In this document: piece by piece, positions 9,032 through 18,142 of the stretch
Position numbering within the stretch: the first letter of the stretch is position 1
How the letters are laid out: every line of letters starts with the position of its first letter
Source of the DNA: CAYQMF01 sp964418595
Lineage (GTDB): Bacteria; Planctomycetota; UBA1135; UBA2386
NCBI GenBank assembly: GCA_964418595.1
Contig: CAYQMF010000010.1
Coordinates: forward strand, 32,811 to 96,810
Direction of reading: 5' to 3'
Length of the DNA: 64,000 nucleotides
Translations under genes and position numbers: made by a program
The notes under the pieces: model-generated
Database searches by the model: none
Told to the model about the DNA's origin: nothing
The model's input: only the letters and a program-made list of their open reading frames with translations

Positions 9032-9940
9032 ATGCCCGACCAGCGCGACATCAGGACGCTCGTCGACCCGGTCACGGGTCGTCCGGTGCTGATGGCGCCG
9101 TTGCGCCGCAACCGGCCCATCCAGACGGCTGACCTCGAGGGCGCCGCGCAGTGCCCGTTCTGCGCCGGAAACGAGCACCTGACGCCGCCACAGATCGACG
9201 TCGAGCCTGCGGCCGGCGTCGCCGGCGGCGGCTGGGTAGCCCGCGCCTTCCCGAACCTCTACCCCGCGGCCAGTGCCCACGAGGTGATCGCCGAAGGCGC
9301 GGCGCACACCGTGCAGCCGGCCGCGCTGACGCCGGAGGTCTGGGCCGGCATCCTGCGCCTGCACCGGCGGCGCATCGCCGACCTGGAGGCGAGACCGGGG
9401 GTCGCCTGTGCGTTCCTGTTCAAGAACGTGGGGCTGCGTGCAGGTGCGTCGATCGCGCACAACCACACGCAGATCCTCGGGCTGCCGGAGCTGCCGCCGC
9501 GGCTTTCGCTCATGGTGCAGCGCCTGCAGGGCGCGAAGACGTGCCCGCTGCGCGCCGACGCCGAGACTGCGCAGCGCGATCGCCGTGTGATCTTCGCCAA
9601 CGAGCACTACTGCGTGCACTCGCCCGCGACTCCGAAGCTGCCCTTCGAGACCTGGGTGTCGCCGCGGGATGGCGCCGAGGACTTCCTCGCGCCTGGCGAC
9701 GAAGCGGGGCTTGCCGTCGCCCTGCACGCCGCCTTCCGCGCGTTCGATGCCGCGTTCGGCGCCCCGCCCTTCAACCTCTACCTGCTGCGCGACCCGGGCC
9801 GCCGCATCCCCTGGCACGTGGAGTTGCAGCCGCGCACCGGCAACATCGCCGGCCTCGAACTCGGCGGCGACATGTACATCAACTCGATCCCCGGCGAGGA
9901 GTCGGCCGAGCGGCTGCGCGCTGCGCTCGCCCGCGCGTAG
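9032..9940 (+). CDS. galT: Galactose-1-phosphate uridylyltransferase-like protein
   Basis: The 302-residue HIT-superfamily nucleotidyltransferase has zinc-site CPFC at residues 41-44 and the active-site motif HNHTQ at 143-147, equivalent to the HPHGQ of GalT, with His145 as the likely nucleophile. A second HIT-like half (INSIPGE..., HVELQPR) follows. The family transfers UMP or AMP between sugar 1-phosphates. Because the motif departs from HPHGQ and no other Leloir genes are nearby, the substrate could be another sugar or ADP-type donor. The start is the ATG four bases after the previous stop. Confidence 0.8.
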   Translation: MPDQRDIRTLVDPVTGRPVLMAPLRRNRPIQTADLEGAAQCPFCAGNEHLTPPQIDVEPAAGVAGGGWVARAFPNLYPAASAHEVIAEGAAHTVQPAALTPEVWAGILRLHRRRIADLEARPGVACAFLFKNVGLRAGASIAHNHTQILGLPELPPRLSLMVQRLQGAKTCPLRADAETAQRDRRVIFANEHYCVHSPATPKLPFETWVSPRDGAEDFLAPGDEAGLAVALHAAFRAFDAAFGAPPFNLYLLRDPGRRIPWHVELQPRTGNIAGLELGGDMYINSIPGEESAERLRAALARA

Positions 9941-9941
9941 T

Positions 9942-11117
9942 TCAGCGACCGCGCGCCTTGTGCTCCCCGGCCTGCCGCGCCGCGACACGCAGGCCCGAAG
10001 CCAGGATCGGGTCGGCACCGGCCGCCCACGGCAGTTCGTCCACCACCGCCTCGTGTGGCGCCACGCCCTTCAGCTCGATCGCCGTGGTGAACTTGCCCAG
10101 CGTGAACGACGGGAACATCAGCACATCCTCGTCGCCCACGGGTTGGAACGTGGCAGGGATCACGGCGCGGGCCGTGTGCGTGCCGACCAGGGTGGCCACG
10201 TTCTCCTCGCGGAGGCGATACGCGATCACCTCCTTGGCACTGCGCGTGCCACTGTCGATGAGGGCGACGACCGGGCGCTCGAGGTCTGCCACCGCACGCA
10301 CCAACGGCGCCACGGCGCTGCCGTCACCACCGCGACCGCGCAGGTCGAGCACCACGGCGTCGCAGTCGGCCAGCTCGTTCTCGCAGGCAGCGCGGAAGTG
10401 CGCCGCTACGCCGCCCATGTGGATGAACCAGTAGTGCACGTAGCCGATGCGCCTGTCGCCGACCGTGCGCACCGCGATGCTCGCGGACGCGGCACGCCAC
10501 GAGGAGTACTTCGCTGCGGGAACGACGATCTCGTGCACTTCACCATCACGGCGGCGGCGGACGCCCAGGGTCACTTGATCATCCGCACCGTCGCAGAGGA
10601 TCAAATGGCGGGGGCGATCGTTCAGGTAGGCGTCGTCGGAGCTGCGGTCGAGCCGCGCGTTGCCGCCCGTGCGGGCGCCGTCGATCGTCACCACCTCGTC
10701 GCCGCGGCGCACTCCCGCCTGCTCCGCCGGACCGCCCTCGAGGATCGCCATGGCGAAGAACCGTCCCGCGACCTGCTCGACCTCGCACCCCACCGTCGGT
10801 GCCTCCGCCTTGCGCAGGTCGCGCATGACCTGGTCGTAGGTTGCCCTCGAGTACAGGGAGAGGTGCGTGGCCGGCACGTTCCCGAGCAGCGCCTGCACCA
10901 CGGCACGCTCCTCGTTCAGATCCTCGGCCTGGAGTGCCGCCGGCCGGTAGCGCTCGACCAGGGCCGGCCAGTGCTCGCGGCGGAAGTCACGGTCGTAGTA
11001 CGACTTCGCCATCACCTTGCACACCGCGTCGAAGAGCTGGGCGGGCTCGCGGGACTGCGCCGTCAGGGGCCCGAGCAGTGCGAGAGCGACGAGACCACGT
11101 GCGAAGGGTGGGCGCAT
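9942..11117 (-). CDS. Secreted S41-like (tail-specific/CtpA-type) peptidase, possibly inactive
   Basis: The 391-residue protein has an N-terminal signal (MRPPFARGLVALALLGPLTAQ), a PDZ-like segment near 120-170 (ILEGGPAEQAGVRRGDEVVTIDGA) and a C-terminal S41 fold (DAVVLDLRGRGGDG..., LIDSGTRSAKEVIAYRL). The nucleophile position is present as SGTRSAKE. The catalytic lysine normally found about 25 residues later (FGKG) aligns here with HTARA, so it is missing. It may be a non-canonical or inactive periplasmic peptidase. It is convergent with galT (one base apart) and divergent from the TPR gene. Confidence 0.72.
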   Translation of the reverse strand: MRPPFARGLVALALLGPLTAQSREPAQLFDAVCKVMAKSYYDRDFRREHWPALVERYRPAALQAEDLNEERAVVQALLGNVPATHLSLYSRATYDQVMRDLRKAEAPTVGCEVEQVAGRFFAMAILEGGPAEQAGVRRGDEVVTIDGARTGGNARLDRSSDDAYLNDRPRHLILCDGADDQVTLGVRRRRDGEVHEIVVPAAKYSSWRAASASIAVRTVGDRRIGYVHYWFIHMGGVAAHFRAACENELADCDAVVLDLRGRGGDGSAVAPLVRAVADLERPVVALIDSGTRSAKEVIAYRLREENVATLVGTHTARAVIPATFQPVGDEDVLMFPSFTLGKFTTAIELKGVAPHEAVVDELPWAAGADPILASGLRVAARQAGEHKARGR

Positions 11118-11207
11118 GAGGACAACCTACGCGCGCGACGACGGTACGGTGAGAGCCAGAACGTCGGATGCAGGCGAAGAGCCCGTGGCGCTACACTGCG
11201 CGGGTTC

Positions 11208-11996
11208 GTGTCGCACTCGGGTCGTCTCTCCGCCGTCATCGCGCTGTGGCTTGGCGCCGCCGCACCGCTCGCGCTGCTCGTGCTCGGCGCCATCGACCCG
11301 TCCGCCGCAGTGCGCACCACCGCCGACGTGACGCGTGGTCTCGGGTGGGCCGTCTGGGGTCTCGGCGCGGCGGGGTTCGTCGGGCTCGCGTTCTACCCGC
11401 CGTTCCTGCCGGCGCTTCGCCTGCGCCTCGGACGCGCCTGGCGTCGTCTCGGCACGTCCGACGCTCCGGTGCGCGAGGCGTACGCACGCCTCCGCCAGTT
11501 CGAGACCGGCAACGACCTGCTGCTCGTCGGCCGGCACCTGCGCGAGCGCGGCAACGTGCCGCAGGCCGTCGACTTCCTCACCCGTGCGGTCGCCAAGGAT
11601 CCGACCCACGTCGGCGCCCGCTACCAGCTCGCCCTGGCTCACCGCGCCATCGGCAACTTCCAGGCGGCGGCCGACGGCCTGCAGGATGTGCTGGCGCGCG
11701 ACCCGGGGCACGGCTTCGGCCAGCCGCTCCTGGATCTGGCGGAGATCCTGCAGGCGGCGCGCATGCCTGCCGAGGCGGCGGAGCTGCTGGCGCGTTTCCG
11801 CCGGCTGCACGGCGACCGCCGCGCAGTCCTCCTGCAACACGCGCGCGTGCTCGCGGCCTGCGGACAGCGCGAGGCGGGTCTCGAGGCCCTGCGCCAGGCC
11901 GCTGCCCCGCCTGCCGCCAGCGAGCGGCTGAGCGCCGACGACGCCCTCGCCCGCGGCCGCGCCCGCGTTGCCCTGTGGTTTGGAGGCTTCCGATGA
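11208..11996 (+). CDS. Membrane-anchored TPR protein
   Basis: The 262-residue product starts at a GTG; upstream in-frame sequence overlaps the divergent peptidase gene. Two hydrophobic helices (residues 6-30 and 42-68) anchor it. The remainder has tetratricopeptide repeats, for example NVPQAVDFLTRAVAKDPTHVGARYQLALAHRAIGNFQAAADGLQDVLARDP. TPR arrays mediate protein-protein contacts. The stop overlaps the start of the rhomboid gene (ATGA), so the two membrane proteins are probably made together; a functional link is inferred only from that coupling. Confidence 0.72.
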   Translation: MSHSGRLSAVIALWLGAAAPLALLVLGAIDPSAAVRTTADVTRGLGWAVWGLGAAGFVGLAFYPPFLPALRLRLGRAWRRLGTSDAPVREAYARLRQFETGNDLLLVGRHLRERGNVPQAVDFLTRAVAKDPTHVGARYQLALAHRAIGNFQAAADGLQDVLARDPGHGFGQPLLDLAEILQAARMPAEAAELLARFRRLHGDRRAVLLQHARVLAACGQREAGLEALRQAAAPPAASERLSADDALARGRARVALWFGGFR

Positions 11997-12895
11997 GCGG
12001 CAAAGACGCATGGTTCACGCGCGCGAGCGAGACGCCGCTGACCTACGTCCTGATCATGGCGTACGGCGTGCTGATGTTGCCCGGCCGCCACAGCAGCGGG
12101 CTCGGCGAAGGCTCACTGCACGACTGGGCGATGGCACACCTGGCCGCGACCGGCGCCGACATCCAGGCCGGCGAGCCCTGGCGGCTGCTCACGTACGCGG
12201 TCGTGCACGGCGGACTCCTCCACCTCGCGTTCAACGCCATGGCGCTGGTGTGGCTCGGCCTCCCGCTGGAGCGCGTGCTGCGCGGCGCGCGCTTCGGGAC
12301 GCTGTACGCGGTCACGGCGCTCGCCGGCGGGATCGCCGGTGTCTGGTGGCACGGTCCGTGGTCGCCACTCGTGGGCGGCTCCGGCGCGCTGTTCGGGATG
12401 ATGGGCGCAATCGTCGCCCTCAACATGCGCGCTGGCCGCAACATCCTCGACGCCCTCGAGCATGCCGGGACGCGCTCGCTGCTGAGCCTGATCGTCCTCA
12501 ACCTCGTGCTGGGTTGGGTCATGCCGCAGGTCAGCAACGCCGCGCACATCGGCGGGCTCGTGGCCGGCTTCGTGCTCACCTTCGTCTTCCTCGAACCCGC
12601 GCGCGGGCTTCGCGATGGTGCCGGCCGCGCCGCGCGCGGCGGTTGGATCGCACTCCTGTTCACCGCGACGCTCTACACCTGCATCCCCACGGCGCGTGCC
12701 GACTACCTGGTGCGCAAGCTGATCGAAACGCGGGATCCGGGCGCGCGCGAGGCCTTCGCGCGCGCTCTCGCCGCAACCCCGCGCGATGATCTGCCACTGG
12801 TGAAGGGCGCCGTCAACTCGCCGGCGACCTGGCTCGGGATCGCGGCGAGCTTCGAGTCGTTCGCCGACTTCCTGCGCTACGTGCGCGACGAATGA
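11993..12895 (+). CDS. Rhomboid-family intramembrane serine protease
   Basis: The 300-residue protein has six to seven hydrophobic helices and all the rhomboid signatures: H72..H77xxxN81 in helix 2, GGSGALFG with catalytic Ser130, and HIGG with catalytic His185. Rhomboids cleave transmembrane substrates within the bilayer. A C-terminal extension of about 100 residues (with a further helix at WIALLFTATLYTCIP) lies beyond the catalytic core. It is translationally coupled to the TPR membrane protein. The 3' end overlaps convergent gltX by 19 bases. Confidence 0.9.
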   Translation: MSGKDAWFTRASETPLTYVLIMAYGVLMLPGRHSSGLGEGSLHDWAMAHLAATGADIQAGEPWRLLTYAVVHGGLLHLAFNAMALVWLGLPLERVLRGARFGTLYAVTALAGGIAGVWWHGPWSPLVGGSGALFGMMGAIVALNMRAGRNILDALEHAGTRSLLSLIVLNLVLGWVMPQVSNAAHIGGLVAGFVLTFVFLEPARGLRDGAGRAARGGWIALLFTATLYTCIPTARADYLVRKLIETRDPGAREAFARALAATPRDDLPLVKGAVNSPATWLGIAASFESFADFLRYVRDE

Positions 12896-14427
12896 CCGAG
12901 GCGGCGCAGGCACGCCTCCTTGCCGAGCAGGAAGACGATGTCGAACAGGCCGGGGCCCTTGTCGGTCCCGGTGAGTGCCGCGCGGATCGGGTGCACGAGG
13001 TGTCCGAACTTGATCCCCCGCTCCTCGCAGAACGCGCGCGCCTGCGCCTCGAGGTGCGTCGGCGCGAAGAACCCCAGCGCCTCGGCGCTGGCGACGACGG
13101 CGTCCTTCGGCGATGGCAGGCTCACCGCGGCGTCGGCCTTGCTCCGATCGGCGGGGTACGACGGCGGCAAGGGAGTCGCGGCCAGCACTTCGGCGTACGC
13201 GGCAAGCCACTGCCGGGCGTCAGGGTGCTTGGCGATGTTCTTCTGCGCCGCGTCGTCGAGGACCGGATCGGTGAAGACCCAACCCAGCTTGCCGGCGAGG
13301 TCGCCGAAGCGATCGAAGCGCTCCTGGTAGCAGGCGACGAGGTTCTCGACGAGGCCAGGGTGGGTGTCGAACGCGGCGTCGGGCACGACTGCGGCCTTCT
13401 GCAGCCACGGCCGCACCGCGGTGACGAGGTCATGCCGCGCCATGCGCCGCACGTACGTGCCGCACATCGAGAGCAGCTTGTCCTCGTCGAACTTCGCGCC
13501 GGCCTTGTGGATGTCCTCGATGCGGAAGCGCTGCAGCATCTCCTCGCGCGAGAACACGTCGCGATCGCCCGAGAACGCCCAGCCCAGCAGCGCGATGTAG
13601 TTGAACACCGCGTCCGGCGGATACCCGCGATCGCGGTAGTCGAGGATGTTGGTGCTGACGTCGCGCTTGCTGAGCTTGCGCCCGTCCTTGCCGAGGATGA
13701 GCGGCACGTGCGCGTACGCCGGTGCCACGAGCCCGAGCGCGTCGAACAACAGCGCCTGCTTGAACGCGTTCATCAGGTGCTCTTCGCCGCGCACGACGTG
13801 CGTGATCTGCATGCCGGCGTCATCGACCACGCAGGCGAAGTTGTAGGTCGGCATGCCGTCGGGGCGCACCATCACCCAGTCGTCGAGTTCGCCGAGGTCG
13901 ACCTCGACGTCGCCGCGGATGAGGTCGCGGATCACGTACTTCCCTGCCAGCGGCATCTTGAAGCGGAGCGACGGCACGCGGCCCTGCGCCCGCCAGGCGG
14001 CGCGCTGCGCCGGCGACAGGTCGCGGTCGCGGCGGTCGTACATCCCCTTGCCGCCGGCCTCGATCAGCTTCTGCCGGCCGGCCTCGACCTCCTCGGGAGT
14101 GGCGAAGCACTCGTAGGCGTGCCCCGCAGCCAGCAGCGTCGCAGCGGACTGCGCGTACAGATCGAGACGCTGGGTCTGGAAGTAGGGCCCGTACGCGCCG
14201 CCGACCTCCGGACCCTCGTCCCAGTCGACACCCATCCAGCGCAGCCCCTCGAGGATGATGCGCAGCGAGTCGTCGCTGTTGCGCGCGGTGTCGGTGTCTT
14301 CGATGCGGAGGAGGAACGTGCCACCCAGCGCGCGCGCGGCGGCCCAGTTGTAGATGGCGGTCCGGGCGCCGCCGAGGTGGAGCGGCCCGGTCGGCGAAGG
14401 CGCGAAGCGAAGGCGTGGCTTGCCCAT
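12877..14427 (-). CDS. gltX: Glutamyl-tRNA synthetase
   Basis: The 516-residue class I synthetase charges tRNA-Glu with glutamate. The start MGKPRLRFAPSPTGPLHLGG carries the HIGH motif as HLGG, and the KMSKS motif reads KLSKRD. The C-terminal anticodon-binding region is complete and carries the usual LFDIVFLLGKEACLRRL-type ending. The open frame extends further upstream, but the family start is at the ATG at 14427. It lies downstream of, and on the same strand as, the histidine phosphatase gene, 71 bases away. No tRNA-Gln amidotransferase gene is in the window, so discriminating versus non-discriminating cannot be decided. Confidence 0.96.
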   Translation of the reverse strand: MGKPRLRFAPSPTGPLHLGGARTAIYNWAAARALGGTFLLRIEDTDTARNSDDSLRIILEGLRWMGVDWDEGPEVGGAYGPYFQTQRLDLYAQSAATLLAAGHAYECFATPEEVEAGRQKLIEAGGKGMYDRRDRDLSPAQRAAWRAQGRVPSLRFKMPLAGKYVIRDLIRGDVEVDLGELDDWVMVRPDGMPTYNFACVVDDAGMQITHVVRGEEHLMNAFKQALLFDALGLVAPAYAHVPLILGKDGRKLSKRDVSTNILDYRDRGYPPDAVFNYIALLGWAFSGDRDVFSREEMLQRFRIEDIHKAGAKFDEDKLLSMCGTYVRRMARHDLVTAVRPWLQKAAVVPDAAFDTHPGLVENLVACYQERFDRFGDLAGKLGWVFTDPVLDDAAQKNIAKHPDARQWLAAYAEVLAATPLPPSYPADRSKADAAVSLPSPKDAVVASAEALGFFAPTHLEAQARAFCEERGIKFGHLVHPIRAALTGTDKGPGLFDIVFLLGKEACLRRLGHSSRT

Positions 14428-14498
14428 GGGGGGGGTGGGACTGTAGCGACGCGCGGCGTCGGACGCATGCGGGGAGGTCGGCGAAGGCAATCGGAGCC

Positions 14499-15101
14499 TC
14501 AGCCGCGCAGGTTCCAGCGCACGACGCGCGCGGGGTCGAGTTCGAAGGTCGACAAACTCGCCAACTCCGTGGGGTGTTCCCCCTGCCCGGGAAGGACCAC
14601 GTCGGCGATCCGCCGGATCACGCCCCGGTGCGCGACCACCAGGATGTCGCCGTCGGTGCGCGCGAGCGCGCGCTCGAAACCGGTGCGGACGCGGGCATCG
14701 AAGCCGGCGAGGGTCTCGCCCTCCGGGAAGCCCGCGTGCCGGCGTGCCTGCCATTCAGCGTGCCACCGCGGGTCGCGCACGCGGATCTCCTCGGCGGTGA
14801 GCCCCTCGAAGGCGCCGAAGTCGATCTCGGCGAAGTCCGGCTCGACGTGCCACGGCAGGCCGATGAGGCGGAGGGTCTCGCCGAGGATGCGCGCCGACTC
14901 AGAGGCGCGCACCAACGGCGAGTGGACCACGACCGCAACGCGCAGAGTGCCCAGCGTGCGCGCGACGACCTCGCCGAGCCCCGCCACCTGCCGCCGCCCA
15001 TCGTCCGACAGCGCGACATCGGTGCTGCCCCAGAAGCGGATCGACGACTGCCCCACCGTCTCGCCGTGCCGGACGAGGTGGAGCAGCCGGCGGCCGTTCA
15101 T
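14499..15101 (-). CDS. Histidine phosphatase (phosphoglycerate-mutase-like)
   Basis: The 200-residue protein has LVRHGE (R11-H12-G13-E14), the phosphohistidine motif of the family, then SPLVRASESARILG, an acid-rich EIDFGAFEGLT block and the second catalytic histidine in VVAHRGVIRRI. These enzymes remove phosphate from small molecules (alpha-ribazole-5'-phosphate, sugar phosphates, 2,3-bisphosphoglycerate); the substrate is not evident. The start follows the coiled-coil gene's stop by 16 bases, so they are likely one transcript leading into gltX. Confidence 0.85.
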   Translation of the reverse strand: MNGRRLLHLVRHGETVGQSSIRFWGSTDVALSDDGRRQVAGLGEVVARTLGTLRVAVVVHSPLVRASESARILGETLRLIGLPWHVEPDFAEIDFGAFEGLTAEEIRVRDPRWHAEWQARRHAGFPEGETLAGFDARVRTGFERALARTDGDILVVAHRGVIRRIADVVLPGQGEHPTELASLSTFELDPARVVRWNLRG

Positions 15102-15117
15102 GCGCGCGACAGGGTGC

Positions 15118-16161
15118 TCACTTCAGCAGGAGCGCGCCGGCGACACCCAGCAGGGCGACGCAAACGAGTGCGAGCAGGACCAGCACGCGGCGGTTCCAGG
15201 CCGTGCCGTCCTCGACCATGCGGCCCAGCCGCGTGGCCTGATCCTCGCTGGCGAGGCGCATGGACTTCACGGAGTCCTCGTGGCTGCGCGAGAGGTCCTT
15301 CACCATCCCGCGCAATTCGTCGGCCTCACGCGTGGCGCCCTGCACCGCGAAGCTCACCGCTGACTCCATCGACTGCGCCAGCTTCTCCGTCTGCTCGCGC
15401 TGGCCCTTCACGTTCTGCTCGAGCGTCGCGGCCAGCTTGTCGGTCTTGTCGCGCTCGTGCCGGGCGACGTTGGCCAACGACTCGGCGAGCCGCTCCGCGC
15501 GGTCGTCCTGCGACTTCAGCAGTTGCTCGGTGTGGTCGGCCTGCTTCTTCGAGTGACCCACCATCTCCTGCATCGACGCCTGGATGTTGCCCATCGTCGC
15601 GCGGAACTCGTCGAGGGTCGCCGCGCTGCGCTCGTCGGTTGCCACCAGGCGATCCAGCGTCGACCGCAGGCCCGACATCGCTCCGGGCAGGTCGCCGAGC
15701 ACCGTCATCATCTGCGCGCTCGCCCGCCCCTGCTTCTCGATCTGCTCCGCGAGCGCCCGCAGCACGTCGAGCTGCGCCTGGCCCAGCGCCGGCAGCATGC
15801 TGATGTCGCCCGCCATCTCGGCGACCTTGGTGCCTTCGGCGTCCATCCGCACCTGCACGCCGCGCATGAGGTTGGCGAGGTCCTTGAGGCCGCCCTCCAT
15901 CGTCACCAGCGCTTCTTCCTTGCTCGACATCTTGCGCGAGCTCGCGCGCTCCGGCATCGGCACCGCGACGGCGTCCATCGGCTCGATGGCGGGCGGCGGG
16001 GCGCTGGGCTGGACGGTTGGCTTGGTGGTGGCCGTCTCGGGCCGGCGCGCCGCGGGCCTCGATGCCGGCGACGACGTCCGCTCGCTCTGGTCCACGCGCA
16101 TGCCCGACGGGCTGCGCCAGCGAGCCCACAACTTGTTCAACAGGGACGACTTCTTGACCAC
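15118..16161 (-). CDS. Coiled-coil protein with C-terminal membrane anchor
   Basis: The 347-residue product is chosen from a GTG at 16161 that has GGGAGG five bases upstream; an ATG further upstream would add about 40 basic residues with no family support. Residues 1-100 are basic and proline-rich. Residues 110-320 are long amphipathic helices rich in Glu, Lys, Gln and Asp with heptad spacing, like methyl-accepting or tethering coiled coils. A single hydrophobic helix ends the protein (VLVLLALVCVALLGVAGALLLK). The topology would leave the coiled coil in the cytoplasm as a tail-anchored protein. The function is unknown. Confidence 0.7.
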   Translation of the reverse strand: MVKKSSLLNKLWARWRSPSGMRVDQSERTSSPASRPAARRPETATTKPTVQPSAPPPAIEPMDAVAVPMPERASSRKMSSKEEALVTMEGGLKDLANLMRGVQVRMDAEGTKVAEMAGDISMLPALGQAQLDVLRALAEQIEKQGRASAQMMTVLGDLPGAMSGLRSTLDRLVATDERSAATLDEFRATMGNIQASMQEMVGHSKKQADHTEQLLKSQDDRAERLAESLANVARHERDKTDKLAATLEQNVKGQREQTEKLAQSMESAVSFAVQGATREADELRGMVKDLSRSHEDSVKSMRLASEDQATRLGRMVEDGTAWNRRVLVLLALVCVALLGVAGALLLK

Positions 16162-16318
16162 GATTGCCTCCCGGCCGGGCCGCAGCCCGGACCGCCACTG
16201 ACTAGAAAGGTGCGCGGACGCTGACCGGCGCCGCACGCCCCGAGGGTAGCGCTTGCGGCGCGCCATCGCCACCCTGCGCACGCGAGCGCCCGCGCCAAAA
16301 AATGCCGACGCGCCCGGC

Positions 16319-16346
16319 TTGAAGTCGCCCCCGCGGTCGCTAGTGT
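16319..16346 (+). promoter_or_regulatory. Possible promoter of tRNA-Ala
   Basis: TTGAAG and TAGTGT are separated by 16 bases, about 44 bases before the tRNA. The -10 match is weak (three of six), so this is a candidate only. Confidence 0.3.
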
Positions 16347-16389
16347 TCGTCGCCCGATCGCGAGCGCCCCCCGCTCGCGTCCTCCCGGT

Positions 16390-16465
16390 GGGGAGTTAGC
16401 TCAGTTGGTAGAGCGCGACAATGGCATTGTCGAGGTCAGGGGTTCGACTCCCCTACTCTCCACCA
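16390..16465 (+). tRNA. tRNA-Ala (GGC anticodon), integration target
   Basis: The 76-nt cloverleaf has acceptor GGGGAGT paired with ACTCTCC, including the G3-U70 pair that identifies alanine tRNAs. The D stem is GCTC/GAGC, the anticodon stem CGACA/TGTCG with loop ATGGCAT, the T stem AGGGG/CCCCT with TTCGACT, and the discriminator A plus CCA is encoded. The 3' half (from the anticodon loop) is repeated perfectly 20 kb downstream, which shows it was used as an attachment site. The gene remains intact after integration. Confidence 0.96.
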
Positions 16466-16469
16466 CTCC
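16421..16469 (+). repeat. Left attachment site (attL), 49-bp direct repeat
   Basis: It runs from ATGGCATTGTCGAGG to CCACCACTCC and is identical over 49 bases to 36492-36540. It covers the tRNA-Ala anticodon loop to four bases past the CCA end. Preceding and following bases differ between the copies. Confidence 0.95.
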
Positions 16470-16541
16470 AACCCTGCTGAAGCGCGCACGTTGCGCGACT
16501 GGTCGTCCGACCGGTGCGGCTCCGAGAACGACTCGGAACGA

Positions 16542-16554
16542 GGGTAGCCTACCC
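16542..16554. repeat. Left terminal palindrome GGGTAGCCTACCC
   Basis: The 13-bp palindromic sequence is followed by TTTCA, 73 bases inside the left attachment repeat and 21 bases before the integrase start. An identical 13-mer followed by ATTCA lies near the right end (36343-36355). It is a candidate arm-type site for integrase or excisionase, or an integrase-gene operator. Confidence 0.6.
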
Positions 16555-16574
16555 TTTCAGCACGGAGATCGACG

Positions 16575-17993
16575 ATGGAGACGACCACCACGGCGCATGC
16601 GCCGAGGTCTCGCTCGAGCAAGCTGCCGCAGCTTCGCAAGCACGCCACCGGCCAGTGGCGCCTGCGCCTGAGCGGCCGGGACTACTACCTCGGCATCGAC
16701 AAGAAAGCCGCCCAGCGCGAGGCGAACCGGCTGATCGCCGAGTGGATCAGCACGAACAGGACCGTGCCTCCCCGGCGAGAAGACGAGAAGCGCGCCGAAG
16801 GCACGACCATCGACGAGGTCGTGGTCGAATACGTCCGGCGTGAGCTGCCCAAGCGGTCCCCGACGATGCAGGACCGCATCAAGCGCGCGCTCCGCCCCCT
16901 CCAGGATCGCTTCGGCGACACGCCCGCGGACGCTTTCGATGCGCGGCGCCTCGACGACGTGCGGCGCGAGTTCGTCACGACCGGCATGACCCGGATCGAG
17001 ATCAACGCCCGCGTTGGGATGGTCCGGTCCCTGTTCACCTGGGGGGCGGGGTTGCGGCTCGTCGATCCGGGGGTGGCGTTCGCGCTCTCGTCGCTCAGGG
17101 GCCTGCGCTACGGCCAGGGCGGCCGGGAGCAACGCGAGATCCTCCCCATCGACTGGCCCACCGTCGAGGCGACGCTGCGACACGTCGCAGAGCCCGTGGC
17201 CGGGTTGATCCTCTTCCAGTGGCACACCGGCGCCCGGCCCGGGGAGGCCTGCGCCGTCACCGCGGAGGACATCGACCGGTCGGGCAGGGTCTGGGTGTAC
17301 CGACCCAAGCACCACAAGACCCAGCGCTTCGGGAAACGGCGGAGCATCCCCATCGCCAAGACCCTGCAGGCCATGCTCGCGCCGGTCCTGCTCCGGCGCC
17401 CGGGCGGCGTCCCGTTGTTCGCCCCCGCGGACTCGATCGCGGAGCAGAAGCGCGTCGCCGCCGCCCAGCGTCGCAGCGAGGTCCAGCCTTCGCAGCGTGC
17501 CAGAGCGCGGCGCCGGGCACGGCATCCCAAGCGCGCCCTGCGCGAGGCCTACTGCGTCAACGCCTACCGGCGGGCGATCGAGCGCGGTGTGAACGCCGCC
17601 AACATGGACCACCGACGCGCGCGGCTCGTTGAGCTGCTGGTGCCGTTGGCGTCGAGCGACGCCACCAGGGAGGGCGTCAACGATGCCGTCGCTCGCGTGC
17701 CGGTCGCTGCCTCTGCACGCGCCGTCGGACGGCTCGTCGATCGCTTGACCAACGCCGGGGTCGAGCCGGAGTTGGGCAAGGAGATCGTCGCCAGGGTCCT
17801 CAAGGAGCCCGGCCGGTTCGAAACGTGGCATCCGCACCGTCTTCGCCACGCATTCGCCCACCGAGCCGAGGGTGAAACCGGCGACTTGGACGGCGTCCGC
17901 GCGGCCCTCGGGCACGCGTCTGATGCGATGACCCGGCGGTACGCGCACGCGGACGAACGGCGCGCGATCGCGTTGGCTGAGCGACTCGGGTGA
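16575..17993 (+). CDS. Tyrosine recombinase/integrase
   Basis: The 472-residue integrase has a SAM-like core-binding domain near residues 75-165. The catalytic domain has Arg221 in TGARPGEAC, HRLRHAFAH (His421, Arg424), His447 in ALGHAS and nucleophile Tyr456 in RRYAH. It should catalyse integration and excision at the adjacent tRNA-Ala repeats. About 120 residues (290-410), partly Arg-rich and helical, are inserted between the beta-sheet region and the HxxR box; this is longer than in typical phage integrases. A Shine-Dalgarno GGAG precedes the ATG. It reads away from the tRNA, as in most tRNA-targeting islands. Confidence 0.95.
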   Translation: METTTTAHAPRSRSSKLPQLRKHATGQWRLRLSGRDYYLGIDKKAAQREANRLIAEWISTNRTVPPRREDEKRAEGTTIDEVVVEYVRRELPKRSPTMQDRIKRALRPLQDRFGDTPADAFDARRLDDVRREFVTTGMTRIEINARVGMVRSLFTWGAGLRLVDPGVAFALSSLRGLRYGQGGREQREILPIDWPTVEATLRHVAEPVAGLILFQWHTGARPGEACAVTAEDIDRSGRVWVYRPKHHKTQRFGKRRSIPIAKTLQAMLAPVLLRRPGGVPLFAPADSIAEQKRVAAAQRRSEVQPSQRARARRRARHPKRALREAYCVNAYRRAIERGVNAANMDHRRARLVELLVPLASSDATREGVNDAVARVPVAASARAVGRLVDRLTNAGVEPELGKEIVARVLKEPGRFETWHPHRLRHAFAHRAEGETGDLDGVRAALGHASDAMTRRYAHADERRAIALAERLG

Positions 17994-18142
17994 GGGCCGA
18001 CGCGGGCAACCGCGGCGGGTAGGATCCGCACAGCGAGGGGCAACAACCCGGGCGACGGCTCGGGTTGGCGCTCGGTTCTCCGGGGCGTGCCCTTCGCCTG
18101 TCTTGACCTCTGGAGACTTCCCTCGATCGAGGAGAACCGATC

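Noticed and set aside
9669..11207. Upstream part of a 775-codon plus-strand frame ending at the TPR gene
   Set aside because: It runs antisense to the S41 gene and through galT; only the part from the GTG at 11208 looks like a protein with membrane helices and TPRs.
12892..15363. 823-codon plus-strand frame antisense to gltX and the phosphatase gene
   Set aside because: Composition is shadow-like and no domain is visible; gltX on the other strand has HLGG and KLSKR motifs.
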